Source: Treponema sp. (GTDB lineage Bacteria > Spirochaetota > Spirochaetia > Treponematales > Breznakiellaceae). Taken from it: a DNA stretch of 17,772 nt. Positions 6,908 to 13,390 of the stretch are shown piece after piece. The translations under genes and the position numbers were made by a program. Under the pieces are notes generated by a model. It searched no databases and was not told the origin of the DNA. It saw only the letters and a program-made list of their open reading frames with translations. Numbering within the stretch: the stretch's first letter is position 1; each line of letters starts with the position of its first letter. Where the stretch lies: positions 1-17,772 of the forward strand of contig JAITLF010000361.1 of NCBI GenBank assembly GCA_031278025.1, in the 5' to 3' direction.

Positions 6908-8188
6908 TTACCGGCTTACCAGCTTTGCGGCTTCTTCAAAAGAGGAAGCTGTCAGGTTTTGGCGGGTCTTGAGTTCCCGCAGGGTAAGGGGGCTTCCGGG
7001 AACGATAACCCATTCGGCGCCTTTCTTCTCCGCAAGGATGAACTGTTGGGTAAGTTTCTTCGCCTCCGGAAGCACCTCGCAGGGAATGCCCCGCTCCCTA
7101 AAACGGTTCGCCAGGGCTTGGTACGCACCGGCGGCGGCCTCGTCCACGCAGGCTATGGCCGCCTTCACGTAGGTGCTCCGGCTCCCGGCCTTGCCCAGGC
7201 TTTCCAGGGCGGCGATAAGCCGGTCCAGTCCCAGGGATGATCCGACGCCGGTGAGTTTTTCACGGGAGTAAAGGCCCGCCAGGTCGTCATAGCGGCCGCC
7301 GGAGCAGACCGAGCCTATTTCGGGCAGGGCTGTAAGGAAGGTCTCGAAGACAATCCCGGTGTAGTAATCAAGCCCGCGGGTGATGGAGGGGTCAAGGACG
7401 AATGAATCGGCTATCCCCATGTCGAGCATGAAGGAACGTATCAGACGGAGCCGCTCCGATTCGGGGCCTTCCCCGCCTGCAGCCTCGGCTAGGGTGTCCA
7501 GCGTTTCCTCAAACGTTCCGCCGGCTTCGATAAAACGGAGTATCTCCGCGGCCTTTCCCCCTCCCGCCAGCTCTTCAAGGGACGCCGCCGTAGCATTCCG
7601 GCCCGCTTTGGCACGTTTGTCCACCGTGCGGAGGATATCCGCCGCGTTATCCTGCAGGTTAAGGCGGGCGATGAACCGGTTGAAAAGCCCCCGGTGGTTC
7701 ATCCTGATCGTTACATCCCCGGCGCCTGCGGCCTTGAGGGTGTTTTGCATCACCAGGAGAATCTCAAAATCCGCCGCCGGACTTTCGCTTCCCACAATAT
7801 CAAAATCGCACTGGGTGAATTCCCGGAACCGCCCCCGCTGGGCGTTTTCCCCCCGCCAGACTTTGGCAATGTGGTAGCGCTTAAAGGGCAGGGGGAGCGC
7901 CTGCCGGTGTTCCGCCACGAACCGGGCAAACGGCACGGTAAGGTCGAAGCGCAGGGCCACGTCCCGGCCTCCGTTATCGGTAAAGCGGTATATCTGCTTT
8001 TCCGTTTCGCCGCCGCCCTTACCCAGGAGGATCTCCGCATATTCCAGCGCCGGCGTGTCGATGGGTACGAACCCGTACAGCCGGAAGGACGCCTCGATGC
8101 GTTCCACCAGGGAACGCCGCTCAATTTCCGCGCCGGGAAGAAAATCCCGGAAACCTTTGAGAATTCTCGGTTCAATTATGTTTGTCAT
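6908..8188 (-). CDS. hisS: histidyl-tRNA synthetase
   Basis: This class II aminoacyl-tRNA synthetase charges tRNA-His. The 426-residue length is normal for bacterial HisRS. Motif 2 reads RGRFREFTQCDFD (118-130), the histidine-A motif RGLDYYTG lies at 271-278 followed by SGGRYDDL (296-303), and motif 3 is GVGSSLGLDR (314-323). The C-terminal part from about 337 is the anticodon-binding domain. These distinguish it from HisZ, the HisG regulatory paralogue, which lacks intact catalytic motifs. The start ATG is preceded by a weak AGG. The gene is convergent with thrA and stands alone. Confidence 0.96.
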   Translation of the reverse strand: MTNIIEPRILKGFRDFLPGAEIERRSLVERIEASFRLYGFVPIDTPALEYAEILLGKGGGETEKQIYRFTDNGGRDVALRFDLTVPFARFVAEHRQALPLPFKRYHIAKVWRGENAQRGRFREFTQCDFDIVGSESPAADFEILLVMQNTLKAAGAGDVTIRMNHRGLFNRFIARLNLQDNAADILRTVDKRAKAGRNATAASLEELAGGGKAAEILRFIEAGGTFEETLDTLAEAAGGEGPESERLRLIRSFMLDMGIADSFVLDPSITRGLDYYTGIVFETFLTALPEIGSVCSGGRYDDLAGLYSREKLTGVGSSLGLDRLIAALESLGKAGSRSTYVKAAIACVDEAAAGAYQALANRFRERGIPCEVLPEAKKLTQQFILAEKKGAEWVIVPGSPLTLRELKTRQNLTASSFEEAAKLVSR

Positions 8189-8403
8189 GGTAACCTGAAG
8201 CCGGTCAAAGCTGTCGATTTTGAACCGGCGCCTTTATGGTGAGTTTTCGGCCATCCGGAGGGCAGACCCCAGGCAGCCCCGGCGCGGGCTAAACCCCTGC
8301 CGGATTTCCGCGAAAGCCCCTGCCGGACAGCCTTCAACGGGAAATTTACCGGGAGTATACCAATAATCGCCGACGATCTCCACCGGTTCCGGGGAAAAGA
8401 CCA
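8189..8403. other. spacer upstream of hisS, no recognised gene
   Basis: No protein or RNA gene is recognised. A minus-strand open frame of 62 codons (8234-8422) starts inside the inverted end of the adjacent element and matches nothing I know. A TATACT on the minus strand (8354-8359) could be a -10 box for hisS but has no good -35. Confidence 0.4.
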
Positions 8404-8418
8404 GGGCGAGCGCATTAA

Positions 8419-8577
8419 ACATTCTTAGGGAGCTGCCGCCGCAGGTTCCCTTACCGCCGCGCCGGCGGCAACAGCGGCGGCACGATCGGCGGCAACGGCT
8501 ACGGCGCCTCGCCAGACTTCATCATGATGTCCGGCGCGGTTTCTGGCGGCGGTACCGGCAGTACTACCGGCAACTGA
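8419..8577 (+). pseudogene. degenerate C-terminal coding tail within the type 2 element, copy 1
   Basis: This open stretch has no start codon and ends at TGA 8575. Its last part reads ASPDFIMMSGAVSGGGTG followed by STTGN. The same ASPDFIMMSGAVSGGGTG tail is encoded in the inverted copy near 12924-13000. Comparing the copies, the frame here is broken near the inverted end (TAA at 8416 in this frame, TAG in the frame used by the other copy). It may be the remnant of a secreted or surface protein; the function is unknown. Confidence 0.45.
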
Positions 8578-8600
8578 CGGCGGCGGGGCCTGCGGTGTGT

Positions 8601-8843
8601 AAACCCGGTTTTTTGTAGCGCAAAAGTGTTTTTGCGCAGAGGAAAAGTGTTTTTGCGCTGCGGAAAAGTGTTTTTGCGTAGCGGAAAAGTGTTTTTGCGC
8701 TACGGAAAAGTGTTTTTACGCTGCGGAAAAGTGTTTTTGCGCTGCGGAAAAGTGCTTTTGCGTAGCGCAAAAATGTTTTTGCGCAGCACAAACCCGGGTT
8801 TCTGATCGATAAACTTGAGTTTCTGATCAAGAAACCGGGGTCC
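8601..8843. repeat. phased 21-bp array, family B with flanking core variants
   Basis: Twelve cores start exactly 21 bp apart: 8601, 8622, 8643, 8664, 8685, 8706, 8727, 8748, 8769, 8790, 8811 and 8832. The first is AAACCCGGTTTT and the middle eight are AAAAGTGTTTTT or close variants. They are followed by AAACCCGGGTTT, AAACTTGAGTTT and a decayed AAACCGGGGTCC. The 9-base linkers also change, from GCGCTGCGG-like to CTGATCRAK-like. The minus strand reads as an open heptapeptide repeat, but this follows from the 21-bp period. Confidence 0.9.
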
Positions 8844-8933
8844 GGCAACACCGGAGCCCCGGCGGGGGTATTCTTTTTTTAATGCGCCCGCCCTGCCGTT
8901 CTCTGTGCCCCCTCTTGAATTATTTCCTGCCCA

Positions 8934-9227
8934 CAACTCATCGACAAGATCCGGGTGGGATCCAAAGTCCGTAAGGTCTATGATAAACCCATGCGTCCCT
9001 GCCAACGGCTCCTGGCTTCCCCTGACCTGGGTGATGACGACAAGGCGGAACTGCGGCGGCGGTATCGAAGCTACAACCCGGTCCTCCTCCAACAGGAGGT
9101 TCACGGGGCGGTTCAGGCTCTGATGGATGTGAACCAACAAAAGGACCTCATGCGGCGGCGGACCGGAAACGGCCCGGCTTGTCCTTCCGACGCAAGGATT
9201 GGCTCATCATCGTGGGAAGGAGCGTAG
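8934..9227 (+). pseudogene. transposase C-terminal relic (DDE/integrase-core type)
   Basis: The frame reads IDKIRVGSKVRKVYDKP, then RPCQRLLASPD and ELRRRYRSYNPVLLQQEV. This is the typical tail of integrase-core (DDE) transposases of IS481-like or related groups, downstream of the catalytic domain. The catalytic part is absent, there is no proper start, and after MRRR near 9161 the frame continues into unrelated sequence to TAG at 9225. The family assignment rests on pattern memory alone. It shows that an insertion sequence once sat here, next to the type 2 element and the AT-rich acetyltransferase. Confidence 0.6.
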
Positions 9228-9272
9228 CGATTGATCTGGACGAACGGAGGCCGAGGGGCCTGCCGGCGGCGT

Positions 9273-9293
9273 CAGACCCGCTTTGCGGGTCTG
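9273..9293. terminator. perfect 9-bp hairpin downstream of the acetyltransferase
   Basis: CAGACCCGC, loop TTT, GCGGGTCTG lies 27 bases past the acetyltransferase stop on the minus strand. No T-run follows on either side, so it is only a possible terminator or stability hairpin. Confidence 0.35.
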
Positions 9294-9319
9294 CGCGTAA
9301 ACCGTCCTGGAAGGCGCAG

Positions 9320-9980
9320 TTATATTTTGTTTTCATTTCTTTCCCATCTATTATTTACATATCTTCCTGGATTATTGTAATTTAATATTTTTGCAGGAAC
9401 ACCAGCAACCGTTGCATTTTCTGGTACATCTTTTACTACTACAGCTCCTGCACCTATACTTACATTATTTCCAATATTTACATCCTCCACAATACATACT
9501 GATGGGCCAATATAAACATTATCGCCTATAATTGCGGATTTTTTATGATTTGTTCCTATTGTTGTAAATTGGCTTAGGTTGCAATTGTTTCCAATTTTAG
9601 CACTTGGGCTAATAATTATTCCTATCCCATGTCCTATGTACAACCCATAACCTATTTTTGTTTTAAAAGATATTTGCAAACCATATTTTCTAAAATATTT
9701 TTTATACATCATTCGAGCAATAATATGTATAACTATATTTTTGCTATAACACATTCTCAACCAAAAGCTGAAAACAAAACAATGATTTCGTCCTAATAAA
9801 ACATTCAACATTATTTTGAAAAATTTCGGTGTCTCTCCGTATCTTCTGTAATCACTTTTTACATATTCATATATCTGCGGTAAAGTTAAAGTCTTAAAGT
9901 TTGTTGTTTGTTGTTTGTTGTTTGTTGTTTGTTGTTTGTTGTTTGTTGTTTGTTGTTTGTTGTTTGTTGTTTGTATACAT
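9320..9980 (-). CDS. left-handed beta-helix O-/serine acetyltransferase, phase-variable and out of frame here
   Basis: The enzyme body (YEYVKSDYRRYGETPKFF onward, about 190 residues) matches the serine/O-acetyltransferase family. It has an N-terminal helical part, then hexapeptide repeats (ISPSAKIGNNC, IIGDNVYIGPSVCIVEDV, NIGNNVSIGAGAVVVKDV) and the closing AGVPAKIL. Such enzymes acetylate serine or surface sugars using acetyl-CoA. The best start is ATG 9980: AAGGAG lies six bases upstream (9987-9992) and lepA stops 36 bp before. From that ATG translation runs MYTNNKQQTT through a 7-bp repeat tract and stops after 28 codons, while the enzyme body lies in another frame. The ATG-to-stop span is 661 nt, not a multiple of three. 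The body frame is open back to a TTG at 10015, which has no ribosome-binding site. The gene is strongly AT-rich, unlike its neighbours, so it was probably acquired by transfer. Confidence 0.8.
9899..9973. repeat. heptanucleotide tract (CAAACAA on the minus strand), about 10.7 copies
   Basis: Seventy-five bases of uninterrupted 7-bp repeat begin eight bases into the acetyltransferase reading frame that starts at ATG 9980. Seven is not a multiple of three, so gain or loss of a unit by slipped-strand mispairing changes the frame. The tract is perfect, which suggests recent turnover. Confidence 0.95.
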
Positions 9981-10015
9981 AAAATACTCCTTTTTGTCAA
10001 GTAGTCTTTGAGCAA

Positions 10016-11821
10016 TTATTTTTCTTTGCTTTTCAGTACCGCCAGAAAGGCGCTCTGGGGAAGTTCCACGTCTCCTACCATCTTCATCCGCTTCTTCCCC
10101 TCTTTCTGCTTTTCCAGCAGCTTGCGCTTCCGGGTAATGTCGCCGCCGTAACACTTGGCCAGTACGTCTTTGCGCAGGGCGTTTACGGTTTCCCGTGCGA
10201 TGATCTGGCTCCCGATAGACCCCTGTATGGGTATCTTGAATTGTTGCCGGGGAATCTCGTCCCGCAGGCGTTCGCAGACCATGCGGGCCCGGTCGTAGGC
10301 CCGGTCCCGGAACACCAACTGGGACAAGGCGTCCACCGGCTTTCCGTTGAGGAGGATGTCCAGTTTGGCCAGGTTCGTGGCCTTATAGCCGGTGATGTCG
10401 TAATCGAAGGAAGCGTAACCCCGGCTGATGCTTTTAAGGCGGTCGTAAAAGTCAAAAAGCACCTCCGCCAGCGGCATGTCGTAGACGAGTTCCACCCGCT
10501 TTTCGTCCAGGTAGGTCATGTTGGTCTGAACGCCCCGTTTTTCCAGGCACAGGGTCATGATGTTCCCCAGGTACGATGCGGGAGTAATGACCGAAGCCCG
10601 GATGTACGGTTCCTCCGCCCCCTCGATAAGGCCCTCGTCCGGGAAGTCTGCGGGGTTATCCACCATGCTCTCCCCGCCTGAGCGGAGGCGGACCGTGTAC
10701 TTGACGGAAGGCGCGGTGAAGATCACCGATTGATCGAATTCCCGCTCCAGCCGCTCCTGTATGACCTCCAGGTGAAGCAGGCCCAGGAAGCCGCACCGGA
10801 ACCCGAAGCCCAGCGCGGCGGAGGAATCCTTTTCGTAGAGGAGGGAAGCGTCGTTCAGCTTGAGTTTTTCCAGGCTCGATTTGAGTTCCTCATAATCATT
10901 GGAGTCCAGCGGATATATGGAGGAAAACACCACGGGCTTGATTTCCCGGAACCCCGGCAGCGGCGCGGCGCAGGGCGCGTCCGCCCCGGTTACCGTATCC
11001 CCCACCCGCACGTCGTTCACCGTTTTGACCCCGGCGATGAGGTAGCCCACGCTCCCGGCAGTCAGTTCGTCCTGTTCCGCCATGCCCAGCCTGAAAATCC
11101 CCAGGGTTTCCACCTCGTACTCGGAGCCGTTAGACATGAACCGGATCTTCATGCCCCGTGTAAGGCGGCCGTCAAAGAGCCGCACATGGACCACCACCCC
11201 CCGGTAGGGATCGTAGCGGCAATCGAAGATGAGCGCCCGCAGGGGGCCGCCGGAACTGCCCGCAGGCGGCGGGATGCGGTTCACGATGGCCTCGAAAAGC
11301 TCGTCCACCCCCGTCCCCTGCCGGGCGGAGACCAGCACGGCCTCTTCCGGGTCAAGGCCCAGATCATGCTCAATCTGGCGCCTGGTTTCGGCGATATCCG
11401 CCGCCGCCATGTCGATCTTGTTGATCACCGGGAGAATCTCCAGGTTATGCTCCAGAGCCAGGTACATGTTCGACAGGGTTTGGGCCTGAACGCCCTGGGT
11501 CGCGTCCACCAGCAGCAAAGCCCCCTCGCAGGAGTTGATGGCGCGGGACACCTCGTAGGTAAAGTCCACATGGCCGGGGGTATCCACCAGGTTAAGCTCG
11601 TAGGTAGCGCCGTCCGGCGCGGTATACGGGATGGTTACCGCCTGGCTTTTGATGGTTATCCCCCGCTCCCGTTCAATGTCCATGGTATCCAGAATCTGGT
11701 CCTGGAAATTCCGGTCGTCCACCAGGCGCCCCTTCTGGATGAGCCGGTCCGCCAGGGTGGATTTTCCGTGATCGATATGGGCGATGATGCAAAAGTTGCG
11801 GATATACGCGGGGTTAGCCAT
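10016..11821 (-). CDS. lepA: elongation factor 4 (LepA), ribosome back-translocase GTPase
   Basis: This translational GTPase acts on the ribosome and is implicated in initiation and back-translocation. The 601-residue length is standard. The GTPase motifs are AHIDHGKST (14-22), RGITIK (53-58), DTPGHVDF (80-87) and NKID (134-137). The C-terminal LepA-specific domain ends with DITRKRKLLEKQKEGKKRMK. Its stop codon lies 36 bp before the acetyltransferase ATG, and its start is 18 bp after an outer-membrane protein gene on the same strand, so the three may be co-transcribed. The start ATG has no clear Shine-Dalgarno, which suggests coupling to the upstream gene. Confidence 0.97.
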   Translation of the reverse strand: MANPAYIRNFCIIAHIDHGKSTLADRLIQKGRLVDDRNFQDQILDTMDIERERGITIKSQAVTIPYTAPDGATYELNLVDTPGHVDFTYEVSRAINSCEGALLLVDATQGVQAQTLSNMYLALEHNLEILPVINKIDMAAADIAETRRQIEHDLGLDPEEAVLVSARQGTGVDELFEAIVNRIPPPAGSSGGPLRALIFDCRYDPYRGVVVHVRLFDGRLTRGMKIRFMSNGSEYEVETLGIFRLGMAEQDELTAGSVGYLIAGVKTVNDVRVGDTVTGADAPCAAPLPGFREIKPVVFSSIYPLDSNDYEELKSSLEKLKLNDASLLYEKDSSAALGFGFRCGFLGLLHLEVIQERLEREFDQSVIFTAPSVKYTVRLRSGGESMVDNPADFPDEGLIEGAEEPYIRASVITPASYLGNIMTLCLEKRGVQTNMTYLDEKRVELVYDMPLAEVLFDFYDRLKSISRGYASFDYDITGYKATNLAKLDILLNGKPVDALSQLVFRDRAYDRARMVCERLRDEIPRQQFKIPIQGSIGSQIIARETVNALRKDVLAKCYGGDITRKRKLLEKQKEGKKRMKMVGDVELPQSAFLAVLKSKEK

Positions 11822-11839
11822 CTTGACTGGGGCGGGGGT

Positions 11840-12613
11840 TTACCAGGGCCGGTATCCCACGCCGATCCTCAGGGTGGGGCCGCTGGTGAGGCCCGCCAAT
11901 TTGGGATTCGGGGCGTTGGCCTGCTTCTTGACCTTCTCCAGCGCGTCGGCCTCATAGGGGGTCATCAGGCGGAAACCGTACAGCAGCTCCGTCCTCAGAT
12001 ACATGCGGGCGATCAGGGAAACGTCAATGCCCGCCCCAACATTGATGAAAAGGGAATTCCAGGCCGAAAGCCCGTAGGCGCCGCCGTTTGAACCGGTTTC
12101 CCGGATGCCGTCCGTCCGGTCGTACATCGTATAGCCGCGCTGTTTCCGGTACTCCAAAAGGGCCAGCTGGTATTCAATCCCCGCCAGGGGAAAAAGGGTA
12201 AGCCGTTTCCCCAGGGGGAAGGGGTATTTACCCAGCAGGGCGAAATTCAGCATCACCTCCGTACCGGTTCCCGCGGTATCCGAACCGAATACCTTTCCCG
12301 CGCCCGCATCGGAGGAAACGGCGGAGATGGTTTCCGTCCAGGTGTTTTCCCCCCGGTGAAACCCGACGCTGAGTTCGGCGAAAACAACGTCCCAAAAGAA
12401 ATACCCGCCGTAGTTGAACTGGTTTACCCCCTGGGCCGAAAGCACCTTCACCGGAACGCCCATATTGCCATCGGCAGTAAGGGTGTACCGGGTAAAAAGC
12501 CCCCCCAGAAACCCGCCGCCGCCGGCGCTGAGTGATATATCCACCCCAAAGACGGCCCCCAGGGGCAGGGCGGCAAGCAGCGCTGCCGGTAATAGCCTGT
12601 TTTTTCTCATCAT
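11840..12613 (-). CDS. predicted outer-membrane beta-barrel protein
   Basis: I do not recognise a named family. The 257-residue protein begins MMRKNRLLPAALLAALPLG, a clear signal peptide with cleavage probably near AVFG-VD. The mature part has alternating amphipathic strands with many Gly, Tyr and Phe (GGYFFWDVVFAELSVGFH, YLRTELLYGFRL). It ends in GPTLRIGVGYRPW, a terminal aromatic residue of the kind used for barrel assembly. I chose the ATG at 12613 because AGGAGG lies nine bases upstream; the frame is open a further 23 codons but those residues are basic and not signal-like. It is 18 bp upstream of lepA. Function may be adhesion, a porin or structural; the sequence does not say. Confidence 0.75.
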   Translation of the reverse strand: MMRKNRLLPAALLAALPLGAVFGVDISLSAGGGGFLGGLFTRYTLTADGNMGVPVKVLSAQGVNQFNYGGYFFWDVVFAELSVGFHRGENTWTETISAVSSDAGAGKVFGSDTAGTGTEVMLNFALLGKYPFPLGKRLTLFPLAGIEYQLALLEYRKQRGYTMYDRTDGIRETGSNGGAYGLSAWNSLFINVGAGIDVSLIARMYLRTELLYGFRLMTPYEADALEKVKKQANAPNPKLAGLTSGPTLRIGVGYRPW

Positions 12614-12664
12614 CCCTCTCTTCCTCCTGAACCGCTCCTGCGCGCCGCGGGTGTAACGAAAAGT

Positions 12665-12693
12665 ACCATACCGTGAAAACACCGAAACGTCTA
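12665..12693 (-). promoter_or_regulatory. possible promoter for the barrel protein-lepA operon
   Basis: On the minus strand TAGACG, a 17-base spacer and TATGGT lie about 50 bases before the barrel-protein start. Each box matches consensus at 4 of 6. Confidence 0.35.
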
Positions 12694-12806
12694 GCGCGCG
12701 CTTCAGGCCGGGTCTGCCCCTTTGCCGGTCTGCCGCAGGGCGAGCGCATTAAAAAAGAATACCCCCGCTGGGGATCCGTGTTGCCGGGCCCTGGTTTATT
12801 GATCAG

Positions 12807-12925
12807 AAACCCGGATTTCCGTAGCGCAAAAACACTTTTGCGCAGCGCAAAAACACTTTTCCGCAACGCAAAAACACTTTTCCGCAGCGCAAAAACCCAG
12901 GTTTACACGCCGTAAACCCGGGTTT
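12807..12925. repeat. phased 21-bp array in type 2 element, copy 2
   Basis: Cores are AAACCCGGATTT (12807), AAAAACACTTTT (12828, 12849, 12870), AAACCCAGGTTT (12893) and AAACCCGGGTTT (12914). All steps are 21 bp except one of 23. The array corresponds to the one at 8601-8843 on the other strand but has about half as many units, so copy number varies between elements. Confidence 0.85.
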
Positions 12926-13076
12926 ACACACCGCAGGCCCCGCCGCCGGTAGTACCGCCGGTACCGCCGCCAGAAACCGCGCCGGACATCATGATGAAGT
13001 CTGGCGAGGCGTCGCAGCCGCCGGCGGCGGTAAGGAAACCTGTGGCGGCTGTTCCCAGAGAATGTTTAATGCGCTC
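12924..13076 (-). pseudogene. degenerate C-terminal coding tail within the type 2 element, copy 2
   Basis: Read on the minus strand it gives ERIKHSLGTAATGFLTAAGG, then CDASPDFIMMSGAVSGGG and a Gly/Thr-rich end, with a TAA at 12924. The ASPDFIMMSGAVSGGGTG part equals that of copy 1. The frame runs out through the inverted end to 13109 without a convincing start or signal peptide. Either it is a relic of a surface protein, or the peptide resemblance only reflects shared repeat DNA. Confidence 0.4.
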
Positions 13077-13143
13077 GCCCCGCGGTCTGCCGGGCAATCG
13101 GCTGGACAATCCGGCGGATTGTGTCTAGAGTACGGGGAATTGG

Positions 13144-13363
13144 GGCGGTTCCAAAACCCCGCGCCGGCCTTCATCCCCCGGGCATTCAGGGGCAAAAACG
13201 GCGTATTCTGCCGGCAGAATGAAGCAGTCCGGCAGCCGGTTTGAGCGTTCCGCCGTCCAGCGGGAGGGTTTGTACGGCTAACTCCCCCATTCCGCCCGCC
13301 GGGTGGAGCGTTTCCGGGGGGGCAGCCGGGGGGATGAAGGCCGGCGCGGGTTTTGGAACCGCC
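13144..13363. mobile_element. miniature inverted-repeat element, type 1, copy 2
   Basis: The 220-bp unit has near-perfect inverted ends of 26-27 bp (left end starts GGCGGTTCCAAAACCCC; one base is missing in the right arm). It contains the palindrome ATTCTGCCGGCAGAAT (13205-13220), as in copy 1 at 3845-4086. It ends 14 bases before the Shine-Dalgarno of the following lipoprotein gene, so part of that gene's 5' region is element-derived. Confidence 0.78.
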
Positions 13364-13390
13364 TCAATACATTCGTTGAAGGAGTTTTAC

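Larger units (their letters stand above)
8404..8893. mobile_element. type 2 inverted-repeat element carrying a 21-bp array, copy 1
   Basis: The 490-bp unit is bounded by GGGCGAGCGCATTAAA (8404-8419) and, inverted, its one-mismatch partner (8878-8893). In order it holds a degenerate coding tail ending in a Gly/Ser/Thr-rich peptide, a phased 21-bp array, a short GC stretch and a T-run. A shorter copy in the opposite orientation lies at 12738-13080 with the same order. No transposase is inside, so it would be non-autonomous. I see no clear target duplication around this copy. Confidence 0.7.
12738..13080. mobile_element. type 2 inverted-repeat element, copy 2 (opposite orientation)
   Basis: The 343-bp unit is bounded by GGGCGAGCGCATTAAA (12738-12753) and its exact inverted partner (13065-13080). 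It carries the same parts as copy 1 at 8404-8893, but inverted and with a shorter 21-bp array. A 10-bp direct repeat CGGTCTGCCG lies two bases outside each end (12726-12735 and 13083-13092), a candidate target duplication. The shared unusual order in two places 4 kb apart is the main evidence for a mobile or duplicated unit. Confidence 0.72.

Noticed and set aside
8234..8422. 62-codon minus-strand frame MFNALALVFSPEPVE...
   Set aside because: It starts inside the element's inverted end, has no clear ribosome-binding site and resembles nothing known. It is noted only as spacer content.
8601..8843. CRISPR array
   Set aside because: There are no unique spacers of 30-40 bp between repeats, the units are contiguous at 21 bp, and no cas gene is in the window. 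The same applies to the arrays at 1-211 and 17411-17772.
8404..8893. Chromosomal-integron attC site or diversity-generating retroelement template
   Set aside because: Treponemes can carry such systems, but I saw no integrase or reverse transcriptase, no attC-type core sites and no adenine-biased variable repeat.
8564..9140. Minus-strand open frames with a repeated FRSAKTL-like peptide
   Set aside because: This is the 21-bp array of the type 2 element read as protein. Another frame of the array is equally open, and no ribosome-binding site is present.
10730..12091. 453-codon open frame opposite lepA
   Set aside because: lepA on the minus strand is unambiguous. The plus-strand frame is an antisense by-product of high GC codon use.
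13062..13244. 60-codon plus-strand frame starting MFNALAPRSAG
   Set aside because: It begins in the type 2 element end and runs across the spacer into the type 1 element. The composition is not protein-like and the frame is not conserved between copies.
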